Shown: piece by piece, positions 35,815 to 43,226 of the stretch
Layout of the letters: the number at the start of each line of letters is the position of its first letter
Numbering within the stretch: the first letter of the stretch is position 1
DNA from: Arthrobacter endolithicus
GTDB lineage: Bacteria; Actinomycetota; Actinomycetes; Actinomycetales; Micrococcaceae
Assembly (NCBI RefSeq): GCF_026627425.1
Contig: NZ_JAPNLH010000014.1
Location: forward strand, 37,600 to 101,599
Length of the DNA stretch: 64,000 nucleotides
Reading direction: 5' to 3'
The notes under the pieces: model-generated
Database searches by the model: none
Seen by the model: only the letters and a program-made list of their open reading frames with translations
What the model was told of the DNA's origin: nothing
Position numbers and translations under genes: made by a program

Positions 35815-35994
35815 AAAACTAGCCTTCCCTTTGATAACAATGGTAATAACGTTTCCTGTTTCCGACGTTACCATAGATGAGAACGCTTCTACCAGTCTTG
35901 GTTCAGGTCTGCTCCTTGCCTACTCCGGGTCCGCTGGCAGTTTTGATGTCTCTTCGAACGCGAATGGCGAGGCCGGGTTGGTAGTCTCCACTGC

Positions 35995-36657
35995 ATGGAC
36001 GAAAGCGAAAGCGGAGGCGAAGGTGAGACGGTGCGGATGTTCCGCACGGGTATCCCGGCTCCCACGATTGTTGAGCTCACGGGTGTGCCCCGGTCGACGG
36101 TATTTCGGCGGATCCAGGTCGCGACGGATCGTGATCCAACACTGCACTCGGACCACACCGCAAACCGGAAACCGACCCCGGGGCCGGAGACCAAGACCGT
36201 TCCGGCGAGCTGGGCAGCACGGACCCAGGAGATCCATGAATATCGGGCCCGGACGGGTTGCTGGCCACACCAGCATTCGGGAGACGCGGAGACGAGGGCC
36301 ATGGCCGGATGGCTGGCGGTCCGGCTGGCCGCGTGGCGGCGCCTTGAGCTACCGTCCGGGCACGAGGCGTGGCTTGATCAGCAGATCCCGGGATGGAAGC
36401 AACCATCCCGGGCTGTCAGGGATGCGCAGCGTTGGTTGGAACGCCTCGACCAGTTGGTGACCTTCACAAACCAGACAGGATCCTGGCCGCGGTACCCGGC
36501 GGCAGCCGATGACCATGAGCGGGTTCTGGGTGTGTGGCGACATGTGCAGCGACAAAAGCTCAGCCAGGGAACCCTCGCCCCGGATCAGCTAGCCGCTCTT
36601 GATTCACGGGCTCATGGTTGGGCGGGGCTGACGCGCCAGGGCCGGCGGGATTCTTAA
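35995..36657 (+). CDS. Protein with N-terminal HTH and repeated helicase-associated domains
   Basis: The 220-residue protein starts with a short resolvase-like HTH (RTGIPAPTIVELTGVPRSTV). Two helicase-associated repeats follow, seen by tryptophan spacing: YRARTGCWPHQ...MAGWLAVRLAAWRR...LDQQIPGW and FTNQTGSWPRY...LGVWRHVQRQK...LDSRAHGW. These small three-helix domains probably bind DNA. Proteins of this kind are common on actinobacterial plasmids. ATG 35995 lacks a strong ribosome site. Function is unproven; a plasmid-maintenance role is inferred from the neighbours. Confidence 0.65.
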   Translation: MDESESGGEGETVRMFRTGIPAPTIVELTGVPRSTVFRRIQVATDRDPTLHSDHTANRKPTPGPETKTVPASWAARTQEIHEYRARTGCWPHQHSGDAETRAMAGWLAVRLAAWRRLELPSGHEAWLDQQIPGWKQPSRAVRDAQRWLERLDQLVTFTNQTGSWPRYPAAADDHERVLGVWRHVQRQKLSQGTLAPDQLAALDSRAHGWAGLTRQGRRDS

Positions 36658-36669
36658 CACCCACCAGCC

Positions 36670-36951
36670 TCATGTTTGCTGGTTGCCCCGGTTTTTCTTT
36701 CTTTCTGTGTCTTGTTCGGTCCTGGTGCGTTGTCCCGGTCGGAGGGCTCCGGGGCCGGCTCCTTCCCAGGGCTTGCCATTGTGGTGTTTGCGTTGGAGCC
36801 GGCGCACTTCTTTGAGCGTGGCGGCTTCGATGAGTTCGGAGATGGACGCGTAGCCTTCGACATGGCCGGCGGCCAGGAACGCGGCCCGTACCTGGTCAGC
36901 GTCCTCACCGGTGAAGTAAGGGGCGAAGGAGGATGGTTTCTTTCTACTCAC
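36670..36951 (-). CDS. ParB-like centromere-binding protein (ribbon-helix-helix type)
   Basis: The product reads SRKKPSSFAPYFTGEDADQV, FLAAGHVEGYASISELIEAA and LKEVRRLQRKHHNGKPWEG, the small ParB pattern of actinobacterial plasmids (AAGH-EGY-S-SE, then VRRLERK-N-GKPF). I start at GTG 36951, where the frame overlaps the end of the upstream gene by eight bases. No ParA gene is adjacent; parA lies 5 kb away with its own partner at 41764. It may use that ParA or be the leftover of a second partition locus. Confidence 0.65.
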   Translation of the reverse strand: MSRKKPSSFAPYFTGEDADQVRAAFLAAGHVEGYASISELIEAATLKEVRRLQRKHHNGKPWEGAGPGALRPGQRTRTEQDTERKKNRGNQQT

Positions 36952-37246
36952 CGGTCCCCTCACTGTCCCAGGCGACGGGGCCGCCACGGTAGCTGCCGGG
37001 GCGGGTACTTGCCCTGGCCCTGCGGACCTCTGCCATGGTGAGCGTGTTCGCCAGCTCCGCCCTGATGTGCCGTTCGCAGTCCTGGAGGGTGAGCTGGCGG
37101 CGCGCGGTCAGGTCAGCGAGGTTATCCATCCCGTCCCTCTCGTCGTCGTGGCCCTGGGCCAGTCCGGTCTCGTACCCTTTCAGCCAGATCCGCCAGGCCA
37201 AAGGATCGGCGGTGATGAAGACGGCCAGGTCTTCTTCGTCCATCAT
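36944..37246 (-). CDS. Hypothetical plasmid protein, 100 aa
   Basis: A small acidic protein: DLAVFITADPLAWRIWLKGY, then GLAQGHDDERDGMDNLADL. Helical, no membrane segment or known motif. It overlaps the ParB-like gene and starts six bases after the glutaredoxin gene, so the three form one operon. Function unknown. Confidence 0.65.
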   Translation of the reverse strand: MMDEEDLAVFITADPLAWRIWLKGYETGLAQGHDDERDGMDNLADLTARRQLTLQDCERHIRAELANTLTMAEVRRARASTRPGSYRGGPVAWDSEGTGE

Positions 37247-37252
37247 GGCCCC

Positions 37253-37534
37253 TCACTCCCCCGCACCAGCGGTCGCCGTCGTGATGGCCTGGGTGTGGAA
37301 GGCGGCGATGGCCTCCTCGATCATGTCCGGGCGGAGCCCGGACCAGTGAAAGTGGTCATCCACGACAACGATAGGGGCCTGGGAGTAGCCGAGCTCTTCG
37401 GTCACATACTCCAGCGCCGCGGGCGTCGTGGTCAGGTCAACTTCCCGGAAAGGGACACCCTGTGCTGTGAACTTCTCGGCCGTTTTGCGGCATCCGAAGC
37501 AGCCAGGCTTGGAGTAGAGGGTGATGGTCAGCAT
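37253..37534 (-). CDS. Glutaredoxin-like protein (NrdH type)
   Basis: The 93-residue protein has TLYSKPGCFGCRKTAEKF with the redox motif CFGC near residue 11, then VDLTTTPAALEYV, QAPIVVV and WSGLRPDMI. This is the thioredoxin fold of NrdH/glutaredoxin proteins that donate electrons to ribonucleotide reductase. Most NrdH proteins have CxxC with CVQC; CFGC is a variant. ATG 37534 has AGGGAC upstream. Being first of an operon with plasmid genes suggests a role in plasmid replication or stress, not a chromosomal nrd locus. Confidence 0.82.
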   Translation of the reverse strand: MLTITLYSKPGCFGCRKTAEKFTAQGVPFREVDLTTTPAALEYVTEELGYSQAPIVVVDDHFHWSGLRPDMIEEAIAAFHTQAITTATAGAGE

Positions 37535-37870
37535 GGTCAGTCCCTGGTTTCGTATGGTCAAAAGTTACGTTCGGCTGTGCTGCTGTATAGGTTCAATTAT
37601 ACCCTTCATTCATATGAATGAACAGGTGCTTTGGCCTGATATTACGGGAATTTTTAGAGGATAGTTGGACTGTTTCGGGTGTCGTTTCCGGCGTGCGCGG
37701 CGTCCGGTGGCTGTGGTGCAAAAACGGAGAGAACCTCATCGCCAATCCCCCAGGCGCCTGAAAACCCGGCTCCCCTACCAAAGGCTCCCATCCTCACTCA
37801 GCCCTCCCCCGCCGCCACGGTGTGGTCATGGCTGCTCTTTCTGTGGCTGTGGGTGCTGTGGGGGTGGGGG

Positions 37871-37912
37871 GTGTGGTGGCCCTCCCCCGGCTTTTGGGGA
37901 GGGCCACCACAC
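37871..37912 (-). terminator. Strong hairpin after the 37921-38349 gene
   Basis: Perfect 17-base arms (37871-37887 and 37896-37912, one arm beginning GTGTGGTGGCCCTCCCC) with an 8-base loop. It lies eight bases beyond the stop of the minus-strand gene, so it should end that transcript. No U-tract is needed for such a strong stem, but none is present. Confidence 0.65.
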
Positions 37913-37920
37913 GTTGGTGA

Positions 37921-38349
37921 CTAGTGGAGCCAGCCGGGGAAGGGCTGGGCGTACTCGGCGCGCATGTCCGCCGCTGTTTCCGGCAGGTCACCGGGGCCGG
38001 ACGCCTGTCCGCTCATCCAGTGGAAGTGGGCGTGGACGCTGATCGCTACCCAGTGGCCTTTTCGGGTGCGGTACCACGTCGTGGTGACGTCGCCCTCGCA
38101 GTAGGTAGCCATACCGAACAGCTCACCGCGGTGATCGGCGGTGCCGGTAGCGGCCACCATGACGTACGGCCACGTCCCAAGGTCCCAGCCCTCGACACCC
38201 CAGCTTGGAATGACCGCCCAACCCGCAGCTTTGATGTCTTCCATCCAGTCGTAACCGGTGTCGTGGTGGTAGTCGCCCAGGACCTGCCCGGAAGTAATGA
38301 TTTCCCGGGTGTCCTGCGTGGTGACGGGCATCAACGTTGTCAGGCTCAT
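37921..38349 (-). CDS. Hypothetical plasmid protein, 142 aa
   Basis: The sequence is rich in Trp and His: YHHDTGYDWMEDIKAAGWAV, then GTWPYVMVAATGT, YCEGDVTTTWYRTR and HAHFHWMSGQASG. It appears to be a small soluble beta-rich protein. ATG 38349 has AGGAAAGAG upstream and a strong hairpin follows. I do not recognise the family. It stands alone in the maintenance region. Confidence 0.7.
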   Translation of the reverse strand: MSLTTLMPVTTQDTREIITSGQVLGDYHHDTGYDWMEDIKAAGWAVIPSWGVEGWDLGTWPYVMVAATGTADHRGELFGMATYCEGDVTTTWYRTRKGHWVAISVHAHFHWMSGQASGPGDLPETAADMRAEYAQPFPGWLH

Positions 38350-39280
38350 GGTGTTCTCTTTCCTGGTGCGAAGGATGGGGTGAGTGAGCGGTGCAACCCG
38401 GCCAGCTACTCTCTGTCTTCTCCCCGTTGTTTTTTGGTTGCTGGCGAAACAGCGTGGAGCTGTGGCCGACGGAGCCCTGTCTACCCTTTAGGGCAAGGGG
38501 CGAGAAAGAGTGTGGAGGAAATCAGCGACGCAGGAGCGCCGGAACATGTTTTCCCGCCCCTTGGCCCCGACGCAGGAGGGGCTAGACAGGGTGGAGCGGA
38601 CACGTAGAATCCGAAGGACAGCAACCAAAAAATAGTGGGACCGGACACGACGGAGCCTGCGCAGTCGTACCCGGGCTTAGACAGCCGGCCGCGAAGCGGA
38701 CGCCCATTTCCCTGACACGAACCTGCAAACACCCAGCACCCTATCTTGGGTGCTGCTGCCGGGTTTTCGGGATGAATGGCTGGCCTCGGACACTGACGGT
38801 GACCGGGGTGGTGGACACCTCCGTCGAGGCTGCACCCCGGGCGACAGTGGCACCTCCAGGTGCACCAGGGCGGACCACTCAGGGGAGGTCCGACCGGGGT
38901 TTGGTTGACAACTGACTCGTGAGTTTTGCTTGCGAGTGAAAGGGTGTTCGGCTCTTAACCGAGGTCTTATGTTGAGTCTTGTTTATGAGTTAAAGCAGAC
39001 TCCAGTGGTTTAGCAGAGGTGGGTTTAATTCAGGCTTAATTCAGGGGTTAGAGTCTGTCACCCCTTCTGGATGAGCCAGACCTATGAGCCAGCGTTGGGT
39101 ATCGAAACTGATAACCACGGCATTTTTGGCGGCCGTGGTTTGGGCACAGCTCCAGTGGCCTCTCAGGAAGAGGACCTTCTTCCTGACAGGCGACCACTAT
39201 GCCCCGCAACTTGCTACCCGCCCTTCATTGTGGCTGCGCCCTAACCCAACTTGGTGGCATTCGTTGCTAGAGTCATCACA
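38350..39280. other. 930-base non-coding region with repeats, candidate origin or control region
   Basis: No frame with good codon phase is present on either strand. Visible structure: a hairpin with arms CAGCACCC/GGGTGCTG (38734-38741 and 38748-38755), a direct repeat TTAATTCAGG (39025-39034 and 39036-39045) in an AT-richer stretch from about 38930 to 39060, and a stem CCACGGC/GCCGTGG (39115-39138). These could belong to an origin, oriT or the promoter of the gene pair that follows. Confidence 0.35.
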
Positions 39281-39694
39281 ATGAGCTTAATTCCAAGCGT
39301 GCCGCCAGCGGCATTCCCGCTCCCTCACCATCCTCACACTGCAGTTCCAGCAACGGGGATGGTCTTTCGGTTGACAACGGGGAAGCTCAAAATTGGCGAC
39401 ACGGTCCCGAACGCTGACTGGATTCTTCCGATCAGTAAGTCAATGGGCGCGTGCACCGCACCAGGGTCAGACGCGAAACGTGACTGTTATGGGCACTCTG
39501 TATTCACAGATATCGAGGACTTGGTGAAGGCCCAACAGAGCACCCCGTGGGCCCGGAAAAAATCGATATCGTCAGTCGATCTGACGTGCGGTTGGATCGA
39601 TGCGAGCCCTAGAAGCGGTGACTCTCATCATGACTGGTGGCCCAATCCACTTACCCATATCCCGACAGCAACCTGTGTGGCGGAAAAACCATGA
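39281..39694 (+). CDS. Unknown protein, first gene of a coupled pair
   Basis: The 137-residue protein has VFRLTTGKLKIGDTVPNADW, PISKSMGACTAPGSDAKRDC, TPWARKKSISSVDL and SHHDWWPNP. The cysteines and the HHDWW block look like conserved features, but I know no family. No signal peptide or membrane helix is seen. The start at ATG 39281 has no clear ribosome site. The stop overlaps the next ATG by four bases. AT-richer than the backbone, so probably acquired as a unit with the next gene. Confidence 0.55.
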   Translation: MSLIPSVPPAAFPLPHHPHTAVPATGMVFRLTTGKLKIGDTVPNADWILPISKSMGACTAPGSDAKRDCYGHSVFTDIEDLVKAQQSTPWARKKSISSVDLTCGWIDASPRSGDSHHDWWPNPLTHIPTATCVAEKP

Positions 39695-40911
39695 CACTTG
39701 TACCTACCACTGACACTGTCCTCGGGCCCCTTGAAATTTCGGAAGTCTTTTTTGAACACGACGGGCCGCGCCTCTTCGTCGCACAGAACCGCGCGGGGAA
39801 CCTCTACTTGGCTAACTGTGTAGACGAGGATGAAGAAGAATACACCGAAACCTATCTCTACGTTTCGGTGTCCCGCGATCGGATGAATCTAGTTCGTAGC
39901 GGGTATATCCCTCTGCGGGAGGTATATACCCAAGCAGAAGATCGCTTCGTATATAAAATTACGGCTGAATATGGGAAGGCCGATCCCGGAAATCGACTTG
40001 AGACAATTCCTGCTGATCAAATACAGGATGACTGGCTTCCTCTTGCCGAAGCACGGTTGGAGATCGCAACTGAAACTCTCCCCTCTTTCAATCCGGAAAA
40101 GTTCAGAGCCGACTCCGAGGGGGAATTTAGAACTCGCATCGCACTAGAGATATTTCCCGTCGACATGCTTCGAACCGAGGTTTCACTCCGCTCAATGTCT
40201 CGACTGGCAGGATCCTTTCAAGACACAGTTGACTCGCTGGCGCAAGAAGAGCGTGGCAGGCCGACGGCTCGAGGGCTGATACCCGAAGAAATTCTCCAAG
40301 AATCAGAACTCGTTTTCACCGGCGCCCAAGCAGCATCATTCGTCATGGTTCTTGCACCAAAATCAAGCCCTACACTGATCGGGCACGACCTAGTAAACAA
40401 ATCGACAGGGAGATTGCTCGAGCTTCTACAAGCGGCCGACTCGCAAGAAGAATTGACGAGGCTACTTGGTGGATATGGCATTAGGGCTCGAAGTAAATTC
40501 CGTAGCCTTTTAACGATGCTTTCAGACGACGAGACCGGAGCCGGCGTGTTCTTGGCTGATCATCGTGGACAGCTGAGCGTCGCTAAAATTGGCCTCGAAT
40601 CGGTCCGGAATGCCCTGTCGATCATTGACAATCGAAGCCCTGATAGTGAGAAGTTGGAACTATCCAGGGTTACGTTGGTTGGCGTTAATCTCCGGACCGG
40701 CATCTTCGAGCTCTTCGACAACGTTGCTGGACAAAGGTATTCGGGACAGATGGCGCCTGATGCCAAAGTCCAGATATCTGGGCTTCCTACGGGAGAAGAG
40801 CACTTTTACACCGCGTCTCTTTTGAAGACCATGGAGTACTCAACCATGACCACCGATGTATCTAGCAGCTATCGCTTGTTGTACATTCGCCCCGTCAACG
40901 TGAGCCTCTGA
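39691..40911 (+). CDS. Unknown protein, second gene of a coupled pair
   Basis: The 406-residue protein begins LGPLEISEVFFEHDGPRLFV, then NLYLANCVDEDEEEYTETYL. Its middle part has LVFTGAQAASFVMVLAPKSS and a C-terminal beta-rich section ending YRLLYIRPVNVSL. The first 150 residues resemble an uncharacterised bacterial family (from memory close to DUF6575), which I cannot confirm. No enzymatic motif, signal or membrane segment is evident. ATGA overlap with the upstream stop shows co-translation. Two co-translated unknown genes between partition modules could be a toxin-antitoxin or defence pair; this is only a hypothesis. Confidence 0.6.
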   Translation: MTLVPTTDTVLGPLEISEVFFEHDGPRLFVAQNRAGNLYLANCVDEDEEEYTETYLYVSVSRDRMNLVRSGYIPLREVYTQAEDRFVYKITAEYGKADPGNRLETIPADQIQDDWLPLAEARLEIATETLPSFNPEKFRADSEGEFRTRIALEIFPVDMLRTEVSLRSMSRLAGSFQDTVDSLAQEERGRPTARGLIPEEILQESELVFTGAQAASFVMVLAPKSSPTLIGHDLVNKSTGRLLELLQAADSQEELTRLLGGYGIRARSKFRSLLTMLSDDETGAGVFLADHRGQLSVAKIGLESVRNALSIIDNRSPDSEKLELSRVTLVGVNLRTGIFELFDNVAGQRYSGQMAPDAKVQISGLPTGEEHFYTASLLKTMEYSTMTTDVSSSYRLLYIRPVNVSL

Positions 40912-41194
40912 CGAAGACCAACTGAGATGACTGGCAGCCGAGTCAGCATTTACCTGGGGAAAGACGGTCATTCCCTGCAGGCTCTGGCTCTCAGCTAACC
41001 TCTTAGCCTTCGTGTAACCCCTCTCGCGCTCTGGTGCGCTCTGTGTAGCCTCTCTCCCCCACTCTTCTGTTGTGGGCTTGCCACCTTTTCGCCTTGTAGC
41101 GTCTCTGGACGCTCTATTTGTGAATCGAACCGGAGGGAAGGAAAGATTGAGAGAGTCTGCAGCGGGGAGTCTTACACAGGCTTGTGAATTCGTC

Positions 41195-41445
41195 AAATAT
41201 CCGACGCTAAGCCTGCGCAGCGTCCGGTAACGATCGTTCGCAAGACACTGGCTGTGATCTCATAGAGGCCAGCAAATACAAGGGCCCACTGTGTAGCTGT
41301 TGTCGTGTCCCCACCAAAGCAACGCGCACCTCCCTTCGCTATACACCAAATGCAGACGGTGACCTCGCGTGGCCACGAGCAGGCCCCGTCGTCACGCCTT
41401 CGACTGATCGTTTCTGTTGAAATATCGCACTAACGTCGGATATTT
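41195..41445. repeat. Long-range inverted repeat in the 40912-41763 non-coding region
   Basis: AAATATCCGACG at 41195-41206 is matched by its exact reverse complement at 41434-41445. The right site is also part of a short dyad, GAAATATC (41419-41426) with GATATTTC (41439-41446). The rest of 40912-41763 shows no supported gene. Related copies around a non-coding segment could be binding sites for a replication or partition protein. Confidence 0.45.
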
Positions 41446-41639
41446 CACTTTTTCACAAACCACCCCAACAACAAGGCTAACCCCAGGCACGTGGGGCCAG
41501 GCTTCTGGCCAAGCAAGTCGAAATCGCGTCCGACCAAGGTCCAGTCCTCCATAAGTCCAGTATTCACTCCACCACAATCACACGAAGAGGCGTCGCTCCG
41601 CTACAAACTTGGCGGCTCACGACACCTTCAGGAGTACCG

Positions 41640-41661
41640 GGCCCATAGGGTTGGGCCTTTT
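41640..41661 (+). terminator. Hairpin with T-tract
   Basis: GGCCCA (41640-41645) and TGGGCC (41652-41657) are followed by TTTT on the plus strand. It lies between the coupled unknown pair and the convergent parAB operon. Confidence 0.45.
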
Positions 41662-41763
41662 CGTTCGGTACTGGTTTTAGATCCTACATGTCAGTACTTC
41701 CGGTCGGCCCCCTGCAGTTGCTTCCCTACTTTGACGGCATTACTGTCAAAGACTGCATCGCGG

Positions 41764-42147
41764 TCAAAGCTGAATCTTTCGGCCTGGAGCCAAGTTCCGC
41801 GCCCCACCCTGGTACCGATCTCCTTCGTTATAGAGACCTTCACGCCGTTCCACTTCCCTGAGGACAGCACGGGAAACAAAGTCGGACCAGCTCCGATCCA
41901 TCTCCTGGCCGCTGGTTCCGGTGTAGGCCGCCTTGGCTCGCTTTAGGTCATCCGTGGCCATGTAAAACGTGACCTGCTTCGGCGCAGTGTCCGGTAACGG
42001 GCCAGGAGCCGACATCGGAGAAGCTGCGTTCGTGTTTCCTTCGTTTGTCCCGGGGCTTCTGTTCGCCTTCACCAGGTTCTGCACGGAAAGATTGCCAGTT
42101 TGCCGGCGGGGCGGGACACCGATCGGTTTGCGGTTGCTTTCAGTCAT
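41764..42147 (-). CDS. parB: ParB-like partner of ParA (ribbon-helix-helix type)
   Basis: The 127-residue protein has a disordered basic N-terminus and a C-terminal DNA-binding half: KQVTFYMATDDLKRAKAAY, then MDRSWSDFVSRAVLREVERR. A beta strand followed by two helices fits ribbon-helix-helix centromere proteins such as ParG or small ParB. Its ATG overlaps the parA stop by four bases, so the two are made together. TGTCAA-type repeats on both sides of the operon are the likely centromere. The assignment rests on context as much as sequence. Confidence 0.7.
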   Translation of the reverse strand: MTESNRKPIGVPPRRQTGNLSVQNLVKANRSPGTNEGNTNAASPMSAPGPLPDTAPKQVTFYMATDDLKRAKAAYTGTSGQEMDRSWSDFVSRAVLREVERREGLYNEGDRYQGGARNLAPGRKIQL

Positions 42148-43076
42148 GATGCATTCCTTTCCTCGGCGGCTTCCAAGCGAGCAACGAGTTCATGGGCAAT
42201 CTGGTAGAGGTCTTCAGCGACATTGCCGGCCGACCGCGGTTGGCTCTGCCCGGCTTGGGCTGTTCCCTTCAGTACCTCGTACCATTTAGGGGCAGCCTTA
42301 ACTTGTTCTTCGAGTTCGTGGACCAACACTCCCCTATCGCGGGCTGCCTGGGCCGGAGCTTCCGCGTGACGCACCATTCCCGTGAAGAGGACGGCATCCG
42401 TGCCGAAGGTCTCGGCGATGGCTTCCCGCGTCATCCGGTGAACGTTAGTGGCGGTAGAGGATGTGGCAGTGATGATCACACCGAGCAGATCGAGGTTTGG
42501 ATTGACATCAATAACTGTTTCCAAGCGTTTAGCGACTCCGATGAGTCCTTCGCGGCCAGCCTTGTCCGTTTTGGTTGGTACAACCACGTAGGAGGCTGCA
42601 CCTAGGGCCGCAACCTGCAGGGGTTCGTTGCCCGGCGGGCAGTCGATGAAGATTATGTCGTAGTCGGCGGCGATCGGTGCGAGCGATCGCGCAAGTGCCA
42701 ACTTGGCCTTGCTGCCGTCTTTGCTGCCCTGTGAGATGAGGCCGGCCGCTGCCTGGTCAAGCTCTGCCCCTCCAGGAATGACGTCAAGGTTAGGACGGAT
42801 GTCCCTCAGCGGCGTCAGCCGTGACCCGAACATAAGGCTTTGGGCAAGGGCACTGCCGTCGTCGTCAAGGGTGCCGTGTCTGTACCCAAGGTCGAGACCT
42901 AGATTTCCTTGCGGGTCCATGTCTACGAGCAGGACTTTCCACCCGGACGTTGCGAGCAGGGCGCCGACGTTTGCCGTCAGTGTCGTCTTCAGCACGCCTC
43001 CCTTGCCATTGACGAAGCCGCAAATGCGGTCCATGCCTGTCCGGTCAAATGCTGTTGTAGCTGCCATGTACCCCAT
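42144..43076 (-). CDS. parA: ParA plasmid partition ATPase
   Basis: The 310-residue protein has the deviant Walker A of ParA/MinD ATPases (NGKGGVLKTT, residues 23-32), Walker A' VLLVDMDPQGNLG near 48, and Walker B DIIFIDCPPGNEP near 140. VVPTKTDKAGREG and the C-terminal helical tail follow. Lacking an N-terminal HTH, it resembles type Ib ParA, where the partner represses the operon. GTG/ATG starts at 43076 and 43067 are both possible. It is directly upstream of parB and downstream of a repeat-rich region next to rep. Confidence 0.9.
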   Translation of the reverse strand: MGYMAATTAFDRTGMDRICGFVNGKGGVLKTTLTANVGALLATSGWKVLLVDMDPQGNLGLDLGYRHGTLDDDGSALAQSLMFGSRLTPLRDIRPNLDVIPGGAELDQAAAGLISQGSKDGSKAKLALARSLAPIAADYDIIFIDCPPGNEPLQVAALGAASYVVVPTKTDKAGREGLIGVAKRLETVIDVNPNLDLLGVIITATSSTATNVHRMTREAIAETFGTDAVLFTGMVRHAEAPAQAARDRGVLVHELEEQVKAAPKWYEVLKGTAQAGQSQPRSAGNVAEDLYQIAHELVARLEAAEERNAS

Positions 43077-43080
43077 CTTA

Positions 43081-43215
43081 CTGTCAATACTGTCGTAGAC
43101 GTCTTTGAAGGTAATCGTGTCAAAGACTTTTTTACTGGTTATACTGTCTTTGCAGCTATTGACTACTTTACTGTCAATAGCTGCATTACGGTCAATGAAG
43201 GCTTTCCTGTCAAAT
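43081..43215. repeat. TGTCAA/TGTCxx repeats: probable partition site and parA promoter
   Basis: Between parA and rep the motif (A/C)(C/G)TGTCAA or close variants occurs at about 43081, 43117, 43171, 43188 and 43208, with further forms TACTGTC (43090 region, 43143). The spacing is irregular, about 10-35 bases. The same motif recurs beyond parB (ACTGTCAAAG at about 41744, CGGTCAAAG near 41760). Repeats at both ends of parAB suggest sites bound by the small ParB protein for segregation and autoregulation. Confidence 0.55.
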
Positions 43216-43226
43216 CTTCCGAAGCG

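Noticed and set aside
35024..36460. 478-codon plus-strand frame across the KfrA-like gene
   Set aside because: Ser/Arg/Ala-rich shadow of the coiled-coil gene; codon phase supports the minus strand.
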